From contig CAJSYZ010000005.1 of the NCBI GenBank assembly GCA_910574455.1, forward strand, positions 3,844,001 to 3,908,000: 64,000 bases of DNA, given 5' to 3'. This stretch comes from Trichaptum fuscoviolaceum (Eukaryota; Basidiomycota; Agaricomycetes; Hymenochaetales; Trichaptaceae). Of this stretch, positions 1-14,710 are shown piece by piece. How positions within the stretch are numbered: position 1 is the first letter of the stretch; the number at the start of each line of letters is the position of its first letter. The translations under genes were made by a program, and so were the position numbers. Under the pieces are notes generated by a model that was given only the letters and a program-made list of their open reading frames with translations, was not told the DNA's origin and searched no databases.

Positions 1-232
1 AGAAGCTATTGGTGAACAAAAATGGCATGATACACAGCAATGACACAGGATAACACAGCAAGATATCATGTACGAGCAGAAGGAAGGCGTACTAAAGGAG
101 ACATAAAAGCCCTAAAGTGTTTAAGGCATGTTATAAAGTAAAAGCAAAGCAAATATATGTGCACATGAACATAATAATGCACGGCAGCTCATATCAATGA
201 AGATGAAGGAGAAACGATAACTTATACGAGAA

Positions 233-3200
233 TTAAATGCGCGCGACTTTCTTCGGTCTGCCGGGTCTGCGGTGAAGAGGACTCGTTGTAAACGGCCCAT
301 TCAAGATCGTAGCCTGTGCGTCGATGGGCCCAGGAAGACTCCGCAGTGCCGAGGAAGAGGCAGCAGAAGGCGGTAACGACCCGCCATTATAAGTAGCATA
401 ATCGTAGGCCTGATTGATAATATTCAGATCCATATCAGAGGGTTGCTGATGCACCCATTGCAGCTCCTGTCTACGAGCCTCCGCAGCAAGAGAAGCAAGA
501 GGGTTGTTCGGGTCACGATTGTCTTCATTCATCCTGGAAATTGGATCCTCGACATCCATCGCACCATCCACCTCTTGCTCGTCGTCACCCGTATTTTGAT
601 CGCGGGACAGTCGCGGCCTGCCTCTCCCGCGCTTCGGCTTCCTGCCCCTTTTAGCCTTAGAGTAAGACGGCCCCGCGATAGGCGACATAGGATCTTCTTC
701 ATACTCGTCCGCTCCATCTTTAGTAGCTTCGTCAACTCCGTCGACCGTGTGCGCAGAGCGTGGTTTACGCACGCGCATGCCACGACGCGACTCGGTCGGG
801 AACACACAGCGCAGCCCACGGCGTATGCATTGACTGTCAAGATAATTAGTAAACAGGTCATACTAGTAAAAGAGAAGCAAGGTCACATACTTGCACGTCT
901 TATCTTCGCCTGTACCCACACCACAAGCTATCTTGCGATTCCGGCAGAAATGGCACGCCATCTTCGGGGGTGCCTTCTTCTCCGTGCTCAACTTCAAACG
1001 TTTACCAGTAGTTCCACCTTCTGCATCGTCTCCTAAGCCAGGTAAACGTAAGCCAAGACCTGGCCCAAGTGACCCGCCCTCTGGGAATCCGTAGCCATCA
1101 CCTTGCTCGGAGGGCTCTTCGAGGGACTCCAGGTCTTTCTTAGTAAGAGGCTGGAGCTCTGGGCGGTTCTCTGTGCTAGATCCCGGTCGATCTACCGGCA
1201 TTGAGAGGTGCTGCAGATGCTCACCGTCCTGACAAGTCTCAGTCCCGCTCACCACTTTAGCATTCGCTTCATCATCCATCACCTCCTCCTTGATCACCTG
1301 AGTCTTAAACCTTTCATCTGGGTTTGGATCCACAAGCGCATGCCACTTCTCTCCCCTCACTTTCAGTGGATGGGGTCGAATGTCCTGCAAGAGTGGGTTG
1401 TCACCCATCCGCGCGCCTGGAGGCTTGTACCAGGGTACGTTATCTGGGTTGGGCTCCGCGTCGTCAGGAAGGTAGGACCGCCCATCATACGCTTCACTGA
1501 AGGCACCACCGAGTCCTGAAACATGATGCGGAAGGTGCCCGTCGTGACGGATAATGGGACGCAGTCGGGAAGCGAGTGGACCATCTTCGGTGGGCAAAGT
1601 TTTATCTTCTGTTGAGGAAAGAGTTGTGTCGAAGGGTACATTTTCTCGGTTAGATTCAAGATTGGAGGTAGAGGCGGTGGGTTCATCGATGAGAGACGGG
1701 TCAGCAGTACTTGAGGGTACCGAAACGAGGGGAATCTGCGAAGATGAGGCATGGGCAGCATTCCGCGGGAACGGCGCATCGGAAGGCGTGACGGCTTCAT
1801 CTGGTGTGTTCGAGGAGATAGGCGATACAAGCTGTCGCTGTTGCTGTTGCTCACCAACTTCCTCTATCGACGGCCCGTTCCAAGATGGCGCCGCTGTTGA
1901 GGGCTGAGCCCATAAACCCGGTTGTGCAGGGGTCCATTCAGACTCATCAAGTGGTTTCGTCCAAAACTCAGGATCCACAGATGGGGGTTCTTCCAGATTT
2001 TGTCCTCCCTCCTCACCCCCCTCCGACAAGTTATCCGCATTCTCCCCACACCACGACCTCCGTGCCGCCTCACGCGCCTTCCGGTTCAGCTCCTCAACCT
2101 TCTTCATATCACGCTGCACAGCTTTCATTAGTGCCTTCTCCACCGGTATACTCCGCTCTAGAGCAGTCGTTTTGAGGATGTTCATCGACGCGGGTGGGTC
2201 CCGACCGTGGCGTAGACGGAATGTCTCCGTGATTGCGGCACGATTGCACTCCTGCGCGATAGCCCATTGACCATCAGCCATCATAGTTGTGGCCTTTGCG
2301 AAAGAGACCTCCTGTTTAACGTTTGTGGCCGCCTCGGACGCTGGTTTGACGGACGAGGTTGCTTCACATCCATTCGTACTCTGCTCAAGGTGAGTCGACG
2401 AGGGTGAAGGTGAGATTTCTGCAATTGACTCGGAGGTCTGAGCATTGGTCTGAGTAGTAACCGCCATCGTTTGCCCTTGCTGAACCTGACCCTGCTGGTG
2501 ATGTTGGAGCTGACGAGCCTCGGCCTCGGCTTGAAGCTTTGCATGATACTCCTTCTCCGCTTGTGCCTTCTCGTACCCCCTTCGAAGTTCCTCGTCGCTA
2601 TATCGATGTGCAAGCGGACTTCGACTATATCCTTGCATTTCCACCTGCTGATCGCGTAGGTGAGCGAGAGGTTGATGCAAATCCGGGAGGCTCTGAGTGC
2701 GCGGTTGTTGATGCGAAAACGTAGACGGAGGCGGGACCTGCGGAAAGACGTAGCCTTGGTTGAAGTTCATCACTGAAGACTGTACAACGGGGTCGCTAGT
2801 GTTGGTGGATCCTTCGGAACTCTATTAGAATTTCACAGAAAAGAGGGGGAAAAAATTCAGCCTTCCAAAAGGCATTCAAAGGATGAAAGGAAAACGCACC
2901 CCAGACCCTCTGACATGCCCACCCTTCGCGCTCTTCGCGCTTTTTGCACTCTTCCCGCCACGTCCCGCTGCCATAGGCGGACGCCCAATCTTCCTCCGTA
3001 CTGGTATGTCCGGTGGGGGAAGCATTCCCGATTGTCCTGGAAGAAGCTTCGGGGTTTCTCGTGGACGAGGCTGGGGTTGCTGTTGCTGGTCGATGAGTTG
3101 AGGATGTGGTTGTGATTGAACTCGGGATTGGGATACTTGGCTCTGTTGTTGCAGCTGTTGCGAAGAAAACCCAGCCGGTGCTACTTGTTGCTGAGGTGCT

Positions 3201-4597
3201 TGAACCAAAGACGATTTCGGGTTGCTTGATATTTGCATGGCAACCTCATGTTGCTGCTGTTGCTGCTGTAGTGGAATGCCTTGAACACCATGGGAGTGAT
3301 ACGTCGAATTGTTGTCGCTTTCTGCACCATGTTCTTGTCCCTGACCTTGAGGTGGACCCGAAGTCAGAGTGGAACTGGGGATGTAGTTATTCGCATGAGC
3401 GATGGACGACGATGATCCCGGAGCCAACTCGGAACCGACGGAAGACGATGCAGATAGTGGTCTTTGTAGCTGCTGAAGGTGTATTGCGTCTTCCGGCTGT
3501 ACAGGTACCCATCCGTCCTGTCCTGCGCTCGTACTACCTTCGTAGTTTCTTGCACCATACTCAGCGCCTGTGCCGTAATCCATCTGCATCTGCGACTGCA
3601 GGCCCTGATTTGCATGCCCGCTCGCTATACTCATACCAAACGTGGAGTCGACAGAATATCCTGAGTCCAGATAACCCATGGTGTACGCCATACTTAGATC
3701 AAAGTCCCCCAGCCCCCCCATGCCGTTCATCCCGTCCATGCCCACACCCATCCCAGTGTTATAACTCGTCCCAAACTGTAACTCTTCTCCTCCATTCACC
3801 ATCCCCGTTTCGAGTGCGCTACCAACGTCTACATTAAGCGGCAAGAGTCCATGAGGGTCCGGCCACCGTTCCTCTGCAATGGCGATAGTGGAGGCATCCA
3901 TACCGAGTCCTGTGCTTCCACTGGAGTCCGAGACTGATGCGGAGACAGCGCGAGGTTCCCCTCTTCCCTGTGAGTAATCAAACAAGCTGTCCGATAGCGA
4001 GCTGGAACTCGACGCCAGGGACTGAGCATAGGCTGTATGTGCATCGATGTCGGACGCTGACGCTGCGTCGTGCATTATCTGCGCGTGCGCGTGCATAGGA
4101 TATGTTGGTTTGGGGTTATGGTACACCATCCCCGTTACGGTTATTGACTGCCCATGCCCATGCGCGTCGTGCTGGAACTGCTGATCGAAACCAGGCTCTG
4201 GCACCGGTCCCGATACTGACCATCCGTCCAACGGAGGCATCTCGAGTTCATTGACGTTACGCGTTCCTTGTTGGGCACGATGGGCGTGTTGATGTCCAGT
4301 ATGACGGAATGGCTGGGACATGAACTGATTCGCATGGTGTCCATGGTCAAGTACTTGCTGCTGGGGCTGGGGCTGCTGATGTGTGAGGCGAGCTTCTTGC
4401 TGCTGCTGCTGCGGCAGGGAATGGGAGAGAGGAGCGGTTGGGATAAGCGCCGTTGCCAGCGAGTTGAAACTTGAGCTCTGACTCGCCCGGCTGTCTGGCT
4501 GCAAATGCTGCAAATGCGGGAGCAAGTGTGCTAGATCAGCAGGCTGGTCCAGCTGTTGCACAGAGTGTGCGAGTTGGTGATTCTGGTAAGGATACAT
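233..4597 (-). CDS. Zn2Cys6 fungal transcription factor, 1409 aa, three exons
   Basis: My model has exons 4597-2900, 2821-891 and 833-233, with GT-AG introns of 78 and 57 nt that keep frame throughout. The second splice completes a perfect zinc cluster, C-x2-C-x6-C-x9-C-x2-C-x6-C, around residues 1188-1220. The first four cysteines are in exon 2 and the last two in exon 3. This is a nuclear DNA-binding fold that holds two zinc ions. Unusually for the family the cluster is near the C-terminus. The long N-terminal part is low-complexity and rich in Gln, His and Ser (activation-domain-like). AT-hook-like motifs occur at the end of exon 1 (KIGRPP), after the cluster (RGRGRPR) and at the extreme C-terminus (RRPGRPKK). 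The start is the first ATG of the long frame. An additional 5' non-coding exon is possible. Target genes are unknown. It could also be described as an AT-hook/zinc-cluster regulator. Confidence 0.85.
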
Positions 4598-7400
4598 CCT
4601 ATCACTTCAACGGGGTAGGAAAGGATCAAAGCAGAGTGCGGCGAGCGCAGTAAGGGGGAAGTAGGACGAGTAAGTAGTTCGAGTAGATAAGAGTTCCCGG
4701 GCCCTTGTAGTCCTGAAGCGAGTTGTGTCCTCCTCGTCGGGTCTGGGTCTCTAATAATAAGACGCAAGTCAGTTTCACTGGACCTAAAGAATAAACTCGT
4801 GCTCAGTAATGGCATTCCCCACCTTGCGTTGGGGAGGAGGGGGAGGTGAGGGACAGAAAGAGGGCAGCATGAGTGAGGGTGTACCTCCCAGTTTAAATGG
4901 TAAGATAGAGAGATTGAAGACGACAGCCAGGTGAACAGAATGATTTATTATGAATGACAATGGAGTACACCAGAAATAAACAGGTTTATAGAAAAGGGGA
5001 GACGTGCAACTCACTCGATCTGATGCCCAGGCGCGCTGCGGGGGAAGAATATGTACCGGCGAGTGAGTTGTTCAATTGCCGAGACGATTGAAATGTCAAA
5101 GTGTTAAGATGCGTCGTGTCTGGCACGAGGCCTCCTCTCGCTTCCGGTATGTATGTAGTTCCACTGCAGCACGACAAGCCCTCGCAGTTAACGGTCAAAG
5201 ATAAGAGCTTATAATGATGTCCTCCCGGACGCAACCCTCGTTTCGCTTTGGAGCCTACACGTGGCGCCGTGAGTTAACGATAATTGATTACTAGCAAAAG
5301 CTCTATAGCATATGCCGTACCTTCAAGTTCTGGCACGCGAATTAGATATGAAACTTCCTCGAGGGCAAGCGGTTATGTGCTATGCGCGAGCTGTTTGTTT
5401 AGACGTGCGGCTAGAGAAGAGGATCTGTCCAGCTGGGAAGGCACGAAACCTAAGTTGGAAGAGGGGAGAGAGGTTGTTAGCAATCTGCTATCTAGCTCCT
5501 TTAAGGCATGGAATGGGCAAAGGACGCATGTACGTTGGAGAATGGGGGGCAATTGTTCTTGTTGACGAACGGTAATGAATGTAAGTAATAGTGAATGAAC
5601 TGATGAATTGTAAGGAGGGCAGAAGTAAATTAACATCAATGAACAGGCAATAGACTTCGATTGAATGAGAGAAATTCAATAGATTCGGGATCAAAACGAG
5701 AATAAAAATCAATGAAGTAGCTTCGCGCGAGAACGCTCGTTCTCACAAAGGAACCAGTACAGCATGGTACGGGAAATGAAAAGAAGAGGGAAGAAGACAG
5801 AAGTCCAACATTCAGGGTCGGGACCCGGGACCTTGATAATAGTGAAAGGCGAAAGAAGCAATGAGACGAGGGATAAGGGAGGGAAAAGAGAAGAGAAGAT
5901 GCGGTCGTAGCCTAAAACGCTACGCGAGCGCTTGCGGGATGGAGATGGAGGAGATGTGGCAGGGGAGCGCTTGGCGAGTCATTCAAACATAGGTCCAGGC
6001 ATCGATCGAGAGCAGCCATCTACAAAAAAGAACAACACCAACGAGCGGTCTCAAGCCTATCCGCCCCTTCGTGGCAACCGCGCAGCCGCGCCGTAAGCCA
6101 TAGCCGTAAGTGAAACGCGTCAAATCACATCAAACCGTCGTCCCAGAAGCCTACCGGCGCCTTACGCGGTATACGGCATAGCATTCATGAAGGACGCGTC
6201 TGTACAGTACGCGCCTAAGATGCGATCGCGCCCCACGCGCAAATCGGATTCAGAACGGATTGGCCTACATGCAGAGCCGTAAGGTGTGAAGTGCCTCGGA
6301 ATTTCAGAGCCGCAGATACCCGCTTCACACATGCAATGGCGAATACTGCACGCATACTCCGCACACCGGCCTTGAAACTGGGCTGCTTCAACAAACGAGT
6401 ATGCCCGTACATCTCTCGCATAGGGTTAGAAGAGAAGCCAGTTATAAGGCCGAGCTTTGGACGTGTAAATGGTATGAAACGACGACGCAACAGCCAAGAG
6501 AAGGCGTAAGAGCAAGAAAGTGAACAGAGAAAGCAATGCAGGATGTGGGGGGGAGGGATGAAAGAGAATTACGAAGGGTGAATGGGAGGACGAACGAAAG
6601 TCGGGATGAGTTTATCAGCGAAGAGACGTACCTAGCCGATATGTTATTTCCTGACTCTCTTAGACGATCCTAACTCGATCCCGATGCTAGGATAATACCA
6701 ATGTCTGCTGCGACGTCGTAGGTACGCGCAAATCGTGTCGGCCAGAAAGGGTGCTGTTGACTGTATGCTGTCGGGCTGTAGTCCACGTACGTCCGCACTA
6801 AGCTACTCTGCAGGCATGCAGGCATACGAGATCGAGGAGGTAAAGTGCAAGGGAGACACAGACAACGAGAGAATGAGTCAGATAATGCAATGAAGACACT
6901 ACGGGCACTGACCGATAAGATTCGAGGGTGCTGGCGATTGAACTTCCTTCCTTCCTTTCGTAACGTTATGCTGCAGTTCGGCATCAATATCCGGATTGAT
7001 GATAATGGATGGGTGTTCAAGTCGGATTGAATGTCACACACAGCAGGAAAAGGAGAGCAAAGCTGAGTGCACGAGCGTTGGTGTATGAGGAGAGAGGGGG
7101 TCACTCACTGTCGTCAATCGAGTCAAGTGTTAAAGGAACAGTCCTTGTTCGGCCTCAGCTATTGAATGAAACCAGCTTTCCAGACGCCGGTCGTTGTGTT
7201 GTCCTGCGCGCTCGTCGTCAAGGACGTGGTCAAAAGGCTTCTCTGTGCTGGTGTGGGACACAGGCGCAAGGAGGGAGGGAGGGATAAGGATGGAGGAGGA
7301 GGCGTGCCCTTGTAGTTCAGCGCCAAGTGAAGATATCTCAATTGGGTAATATATCGACCAATACAATCACCGTGGGAAATAAAAAGCCGACACTACTAGG
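4598..7400. other. Upstream region of the zinc-cluster gene, no gene recognised
   Basis: Purine-rich and pyrimidine-rich tracts alternate here, as in a long 5' leader or promoter of the minus-strand regulator. Short open frames exist on both strands, but none has coherent splice structure or a recognisable domain. Confidence 0.5.
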
Positions 7401-10400
7401 CACGCGCTAGCCGTGCACAGATAACGTTTCCCTCAGGGTCTGCCTTTTGGCTCTCATCTTCAACGCCGGAAGCAAATAATATATTATTTAAATATGTTCA
7501 AGTCTAACATATGCAGACTGTACGTCTTGTCCTCCTCCTCACTGTGTCCATCATCCACCACACTCAAGCTTGTCGGGCGCAACATGTGCGGATAATTCAA
7601 GACAGATTAGCCAAACCCAGTTAGCTCTTCATCTGCACCCTAGAAACACTTTATACGGCGAAATACAAATTCGTGACTGCATCTACAGGCCGGATCTCAC
7701 TGAGATCGAAATCTCATCTATTTCTATTTCCCTTATCAAGTAACCTATTCCTTGCGCGATATGTGCGATGTGCGCATCCTCATACAAAATGTCCGGTCAT
7801 TTTTACTTCCGACTTACGGGAGGCTTTTTGTTATTAGTCCACCTTTATTTCTCGATTTTGCACCCGCGTACGTCGAGTGTGGCCAAACAACCGGGCGAAC
7901 TCTGGGCTGTTTGTAGAGACCGGCCGGAGTTTCTTTCAATGTTGAGACTCTCCTGTGTACGGGATTTGGCTCAGGACTGTTAGATTAAAGAACACACTTA
8001 CTTCCTCCCAGGAAGAGTGGAAAGAAAATAGAGGATGAGCAAATGGGGCCTTTGTTGACTTCCAACCATAATTATAGTTCACCGCGGTGCAATGACTACT
8101 TATCAATCATGTACACCGAGTTGTGACGTGATGAGCTCCTGCGCAATCCAGTCGTCTCTCCGTATACTTTTGGTGCACATATAGATCAGTTGTGCACACC
8201 ACCGTTTTCAAACCATCAATCCGAAATCTGTAAATACCAAAATGTACGGTGCATATTCCCTTGTTCCCTTAATTCGAACACTCGGCCGGTATCTTATTTA
8301 TTATTAGTTTGGATTTCATATTCACCTCATGGCTGCCTACCAGACAGATACACTAGTAGCAGACGCCTGCGAGAGAACATCGAGCGCCGGGAAAACGAGC
8401 GTCTATCACGATCAATAGCTCACCCATCATACACCATACTTTATGCGTCAGATCCTCCATTATACACGGTACCAGACAAATGACTGATGGTATCACCTCC
8501 TAGCTCTGATACCCCATATCATCAGAGGTCTAGCGCCCGCATAAGCTCAACGTCTAGGTTATCTTAGCTACTGGAAACACGAGTACGGTAGCACTCACAA
8601 CTTATAGTCACCCGTATGTCAAGCTTTTAAGCGTGCCTTATAGACCATAGAAGTATATCACCTGATTGGATAGTCAGCCTTAAGGTAAGGTACCTATGTA
8701 GAGATGGGGCGGGAATGAATTGTGTGGTCTGAATGTATTGCCAGAATGGAAGGCAGACGCGGAGAGAAACCTTGATTCACTTCATCCGAATGGGGTTCGA
8801 ACGAGCACCAGAATGATGCAGTGGCTGACTGCAACTCGGCATTGGGAGAGTGTGTGGCTAGTGCTTGATTATCTATCGAGACTTCCGCCCTTCTATGAGT
8901 GATAGAGATAACCTACCGACAGTACGCATACGACTCACTTTCGGACGTGTTGATACGGCGAAGCCGCTGGGCCGCGGTCACAAATTCGTGAATTGGTTTA
9001 CAGCGGCTTAGATCACAGTGGCTAATTGTCCCGATCGCCATGATGCTGCACAGTCGGTATCTCGATCATATATACAGTGCTCTGGAAGGCGCCGCAATCA
9101 TGATCAGTACTAAACTACAAGTAAGTAGCGTATCCTGTATATCGTAGTATCGATCTCACCTTCGCTAGTTGCTTATCTCCGGTTGACGCTCGCACTCTGT
9201 AGCAGACTCCAGAGAGAACATGTGCCTATTCTAGGGAGGGCACCACCAAATAAAAAGTCATGAGCTTGCGTGAGTTCGAACCTTTATCTTGAAGCTTAAA
9301 TCCCCCTCTCCGAATGCATATGGAACCGAGGTCAGCCATAGAAATCCGGATTTTAGGGCGCTGTTGAGAACCCGCTATACACATAGCCACGCAACTATGA
9401 AAAGACGAAGCATCAGAGAAACTTGAAAGCGCAATTTATACTAGATTACTGCTTGCCGTTGCCATGTTTTGTAAGTCAAACTGGCCTACACTTCAGCCTT
9501 CAAAAGCTTCCGATGAGCTCTTCCGCATGCTATCTCTTGTTCCGAGTCGCTACATAGGCATGATGGCGCGATAACTTATAGAGAGATCATGATGCCGAAA
9601 ACGCAACTTGAAGACTGCCAGTGCTCGGCATGTACTACTTTTATTTCCCACGATTATTACTTCCGAGATTATATCTGAGATTTTTTTCTACTTTTTTGCT
9701 TCCGATTTCTTCTTCTAAGTTGTCTCTACAGGCCGGACTTGCGGATGATCCATAACCAAGCGGTTTGCTTCCGGTGGGGCATCTCCCGATCTTCTGCGAT
9801 TCGATCAATCCTCACCCGACCGGATACACGATGTGTATGCCATGATACATAGGCTCACATAGTGCCATCTCTATCTATGTATCTGCGCCAAACTCTTCGC
9901 ATTATGATGAGCTTGCCATTCAAATTGTACTCCAAACCTACACCACCCGGGCGACCCGACTCCATTGTCCCTTTATGAATGCATGACGATACACCGAGCG
10001 ACAATCGACTTCGCGATGGTCACAGAAAAATTGAATTAACTCCATTTCAAGCTATATGTGTACTCCAGCCTTAACTTGAAGTCTACAGGGCACTCGGATC
10101 TCGCGAGGCTAAACCAGCGGTAGATTCTTTTAAATCGTAGATTATGGTAATGATCGACCCTCAGTTGATATTTTGGCTCGCTTGAGCCTTTTGCCGCGAG
10201 GCCTTAGCCCAGCTTCTTTCCAGGAGACCAATCGGATGAAGCGCTCGATTGCTCTGAAGGAAAGCTTCTCTGTTTGCGTTGTGATCTTACATATGAAATG
10301 CTGATTGCGATGACCTTCTGCACAGAACACTCTTTTAAGGATATGTTAAAAATATTCTTCAATAACTACTTAGATTGCGTACCCTCGAAACTCGAGCTCA

Positions 10401-13400
10401 CAACGCACCACGTAGGGAAGCATCTCGCTGATCGGACTGCCCTTATGATTATTTATCCGATGTGCAAGCGCAAACATTCAAGTATCTCCTCCCAAGGCAC
10501 CTGTCAAGGGCTTGGTACAGCCGCTCATCTACGGGCTTACTCATGTACGGCAGATAGATACCACGACGAGACGTGGTCTTCAGAAGCTTTACGTCAACAG
10601 AAAGGAAGGATTGACTTTCAATCACTCACACAGCTACGCAGCGCCTCTGGCGAATCGTTGGAACCGAACAAAACCAGTAGGATAGTTATTCTTTGAATAT
10701 TTAGTAGCAAAACGGCTGGCACCTCAGTACGTGCCAAAAAAAAAAGGAAATCGAATCATACTGTATGATTCATACATGTAGGGAACCTGGGCCATCTGAC
10801 AGGAATTTGTAGATCGCCAGATCTCGAGGCACATATATTTACTGTTTATGAGATGATGTAATGGACGTTACGCTGGTTCACGAGCGTGCACAGGAATCGC
10901 TTGTTTTTTCTTTCGCATTCTTACAAGTGCTTTTTCTTGTTCGGAAGAAAGAGAGCTCTCGCCGACTTTTGAATGTATCAGAAGATGTCATGACTTCTTC
11001 TTCACCGAATACCGGGTTTCGATCCAGTCTGAGCGTTTTAGTCGGCAAAGCGAGAGGCGGGCGGCGGTCGGGTCGAACTCTTACACATATGGATGTAGAT
11101 GCCTCGGACGCGGATATACGTCTTATAGACAATGTCAGGCGACCGCCAAACATAGATATCTGATCTATTGCGAAGAACGATGAGCGAATTCATTTTTATG
11201 ATAACAATCCACTGACGTCTCAAATTCAATTGGCCTCATCACGCGTGCTTCAAGATGTACACCAGACACCTACAAGCGCCCACAGCTAGTGCTAAGAAAG
11301 TTAGCGTAGGGGTCGCGTGGCGTCCGCCACCGCCCAAAGGTCCAGTCTGCAATTTATGAGGTCTCGCGGGAAGGCGGTTGAATTGTTCGGGCTTGCGCGC
11401 ATGATATCTGTACTTGATGCGCACCGAACAGCTATTAGTGCGCCAGGATGAGAAATGTCACCACCAACCGTCCTTCAGTTCATGAATACCATTTATAGTG
11501 ATCAAATTGCTATCTAACGCGTAGAGGTAAGGTTTGACACCTATCGTTTCCTCTGTACACTTTGATCATTACATCCGGATGGTGTGCTGATAAGTCATGG
11601 GTTTCAGGCTGCAAGCGAGGTCATAAGAAATATTCCGCAATGCTTGGGAAATAGAAAGTATTCACTCGTGAAAGTCGCGTGATTGATCAGAGAATGATGC
11701 ATGAGGAGCTGTAAGATAGTGTTTGGACAATTTCAAGGGAAGCCACGTAAAGGTGAAAAGCAGATGAATGCCCGATGGTCTATTACAACAAGATACCTAG
11801 GGCACAAAAGTCAGCAGACCTTCATGGTAACGCTGTTCATTCCTTACCAAACAAGTCCCGTCCCAAGTAAGCTCGGTGAAGAAATCACCCCCACCTGAAG
11901 ACTTGGCCAAGACAACAAATGTTCCGGTGAAAGTTTGATGATGACTATGCCAAGCAGGTGGGGCCAGAACTAAATACACGCTGCGAAATCGACACTTCCA
12001 AGGGGGAGGAAGGGACATTAGTCACACATCGACACATCTTGTTCAGGCCAGAGAGTGTCAATATGCATCAGCGTTGTGAAATGGGTAGAAGGGTTTGTAC
12101 TATACGGCCGAGAAGTGGGCGCTGCAACTATGGATCTTTGTGTCAAGATTGCGCTATGACCGCTCCTTCTGATCGGAAGCGACCATTGTTGCGGCTCGGA
12201 GACTTACCGCAGATAAAATGCTCATGTTGATGTGGGAAGTGTTGAATCGTGGTTGAGCGCTGTGATAAGAATGAAGTGGGGTAGCTTCATCGATTGGCTG
12301 AGGAATTGTGAGATTCTCCGTACCATCCAACGTGAGAGTGTGCAGTGAGAATTGATAGCATGAAATTCTCAGCGCTCAGTTCTCAGACAAACAAAATAGA
12401 AGTTCAAACCGTATAAGTTTTGATACATCCATTGGTAAGAGCTTGCGAATAAGAGGAGGCGAACTCGGCTATCTTCCGAAATGCAGATCATCAGAGATTT
12501 GTCGTAGCATGGGGTACACGCATGTCGGGGCAGGCGGGGGTTGAGAAAGTCGTGTGCAGCCGATGATACACTCGAAGAAGAGTGGAGTATGAATCATTTT
12601 CACAACCAATCGTCCTCGCACGGTACAGATGCTTACGAACACCGTTTACGGACACACACCTTCCATTGCAGGGAGTAAACACACGTACATAGATGCAAGA
12701 TTATTCGTTGGGAGCGAATGTGTCAATTCGTTGCTGCGCTTTACGCTGGACCTTGGAATAGACTGCCGAGGTCGTTGTATCACTCCGTTTCCCCCGACGG
12801 TTGGGAACGAAATAGAGGGATTCCTTTCGTTTCGGTGATGGTAGGCGCAGTGAGGCCGAGCAAAATCATTGAGCTCAGGTCATGCCACTGGTGAGAAGCT
12901 TAGTGTATGATGTCAACACGTCAGGACTCCAGCTTCATGACATACCAAAAAAGGGCTGGATTGAGTGCTTTCGATACTCACGTACAATGCAACACCTTTG
13001 TTGTGGCATTCAACGCGGCTCCGCTATGCTGTAAAAATGGGGCAAACTTATACGATCTATCGTTTTATTTGAACTTCGCAACAGATCGTAACATGAAAAA
13101 GATGACCCTGATGATAACTATTGAATGTTGTGAACGTTCATGAAACAACCGATCGCTTACTTGGAAGTGGCCGCATGGTTTCAACGAAGGGGCAGGAATG
13201 GAGCGATTCGCAATGCTAGAGTAGAGATTTGATAGGTGAGAAAGGCAACGAAACAAAGGGAATATCCGAGATGGGGTCGCTCACTGATGAGAATGTACAT
13301 TACACTGCGACCGCAGATCGTGGAGAGATATGGTACACGTCAACAATCGGCAGCACCCTTGACCGCAACTACAATCTAATTTGTAGGCAGATTTATTAGT

Positions 13401-14169
13401 ATTTTGCATATGTAGCGCGGCCAGACTGACCGACATAAATATGAGAAAAGTGTGAGGCAGCCTCTTATGTCCAAGGAGCAAATGCCTTGCAACGAGATAA
13501 AATACTCAGAAGCGAGCAAGACATTATAGGCCGTCCCAAACTTCAGATTTAAGGCTTCAAAGGAGGCATATCATGAAGATTCCAATCTGCCGATCATTCG
13601 CAGGTCTATCCATCATTTCGTGACGCAGTCCTTCGTATCAAACCCGAGACAGCCAGAGAGCTCGTACATGGAGGAAAATGAAGACGTAAGCGCAGAAAGC
13701 CGGCAGGGAAACGGAACGTCGTTTATCGTAGTTGCTGTGATCTAGAGCAAGAGGTGCACCATTTGGTCTAAGTAAGCTTTAATGCCGTGGATGGTGTGAT
13801 CAATGCGCAATCATTGACATCGAAGGGGGGTATTTCATCCAGCAGCAAAGGAACACTGAGGCCTTTAGCTTGAGAAGACGCACCAGTCGGACACCTCTGT
13901 AAGAAAGAGGTTCGGAGAACACACCCCAAGAGGTCTGTATCATATGTTTAGCCTAGGGGATGATATAGTAGTTAAAACTCGCAGTCTTGCACCTTATGTT
14001 TGCGAGAGTCGGGGACCGAATGAGCGCTGAATTAAGACGGTCCGTGTTAGGTGTAGATACCATGGAGAGTTTCGTGGTTTAGTTAACCACTTTGCCAGTG
14101 GAAGGATGTCGAGCTTGAAGAGGACGGAGGACTCGGAGAGTCACGGTTGTCAGAAAGCGACCAGACCCC
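7401..14169. other. Gene-poor stretch of about 6.8 kb
   Basis: I find no protein domain, no exon chain with consistent GT-AG joins, no tRNA and no long terminal repeats. A few phrases recur loosely. For example, 'cacaaattcgtgaattgg' near 8975 resembles 'acaaattcgtgactgc' near 7666, and 'tctacaggccgga' occurs near 7682 and 9727. This suggests old, diverged repeat copies. It may be a decayed transposon graveyard or true intergenic DNA. Confidence 0.4.
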
Positions 14170-14638
14170 CACGGCAAACATAGGTAGCTGTCTGAAGTGA
14201 AGACAGGGCGTGTGAAGCTGTGTCCCTTCTTTAGAACGCTGTTATTGCGCGTGACAGGTATTCGAGCCAGATTAGGTGTTTAATAGTTAAAAAGGTAACC
14301 CGTGAGAAATAAAGTCAGTCTGGCTTTGTTTAAGGGAAACAGCTGTCTGAAACAGCCACTTGAGCCAGCCTTTCTGTGCTGCAGTGACACAGCTTTGTCA
14401 CACAGTTTATCTGTCTACTTTGATGTCAGAAAGGCTGTCTTAATGGGCTGTCACACGCTGTGTCAGCCAAACTGTCTCATTGTAAGTCAGACACACGTGA
14501 CAGCATAACTGTCTTCTTTGACTGACTCGCATTCGGACACCTGTGTTAGTCACTTCAGCTGACTTTATTAGAAACAACAAGGCTACCTTTACTGCCTGTC
14601 TTTCTTACAGATAGTCTGTCCAGACAGCCCAGCTGTTT
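14170..14638 (+). repeat. Left arm of the inverted repeat
   Basis: 469 bp, reverse complement of 14711-15179. It also contains smaller internal palindromes such as ACAGCTGT and the CTGTCCAGACAG stretch near the loop. Confidence 0.9.
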
Positions 14639-14710
14639 TACTTTCAGACAGCAGTAGCCTGCTTATTGTCCCGCTCAGTACTCCACTCAATAGCCCACTC
14701 TTAACAATTG

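Noticed and set aside
5284..5575. Overlapping plus-strand frames of about 90 aa
   Set aside because: No domain, no splice partners, and they lie in the probable 5' leader of the zinc-cluster gene.
8780..9290. tRNA genes suggested by GGTTCGAAC-like boxes near 8788 and 9272
   Set aside because: No acceptor stem or D-arm pairs around these boxes.
10736..10745. Poly-A run as the tail of a retroelement
   Set aside because: Only ten A residues, with no coding relic or target duplication beside it.
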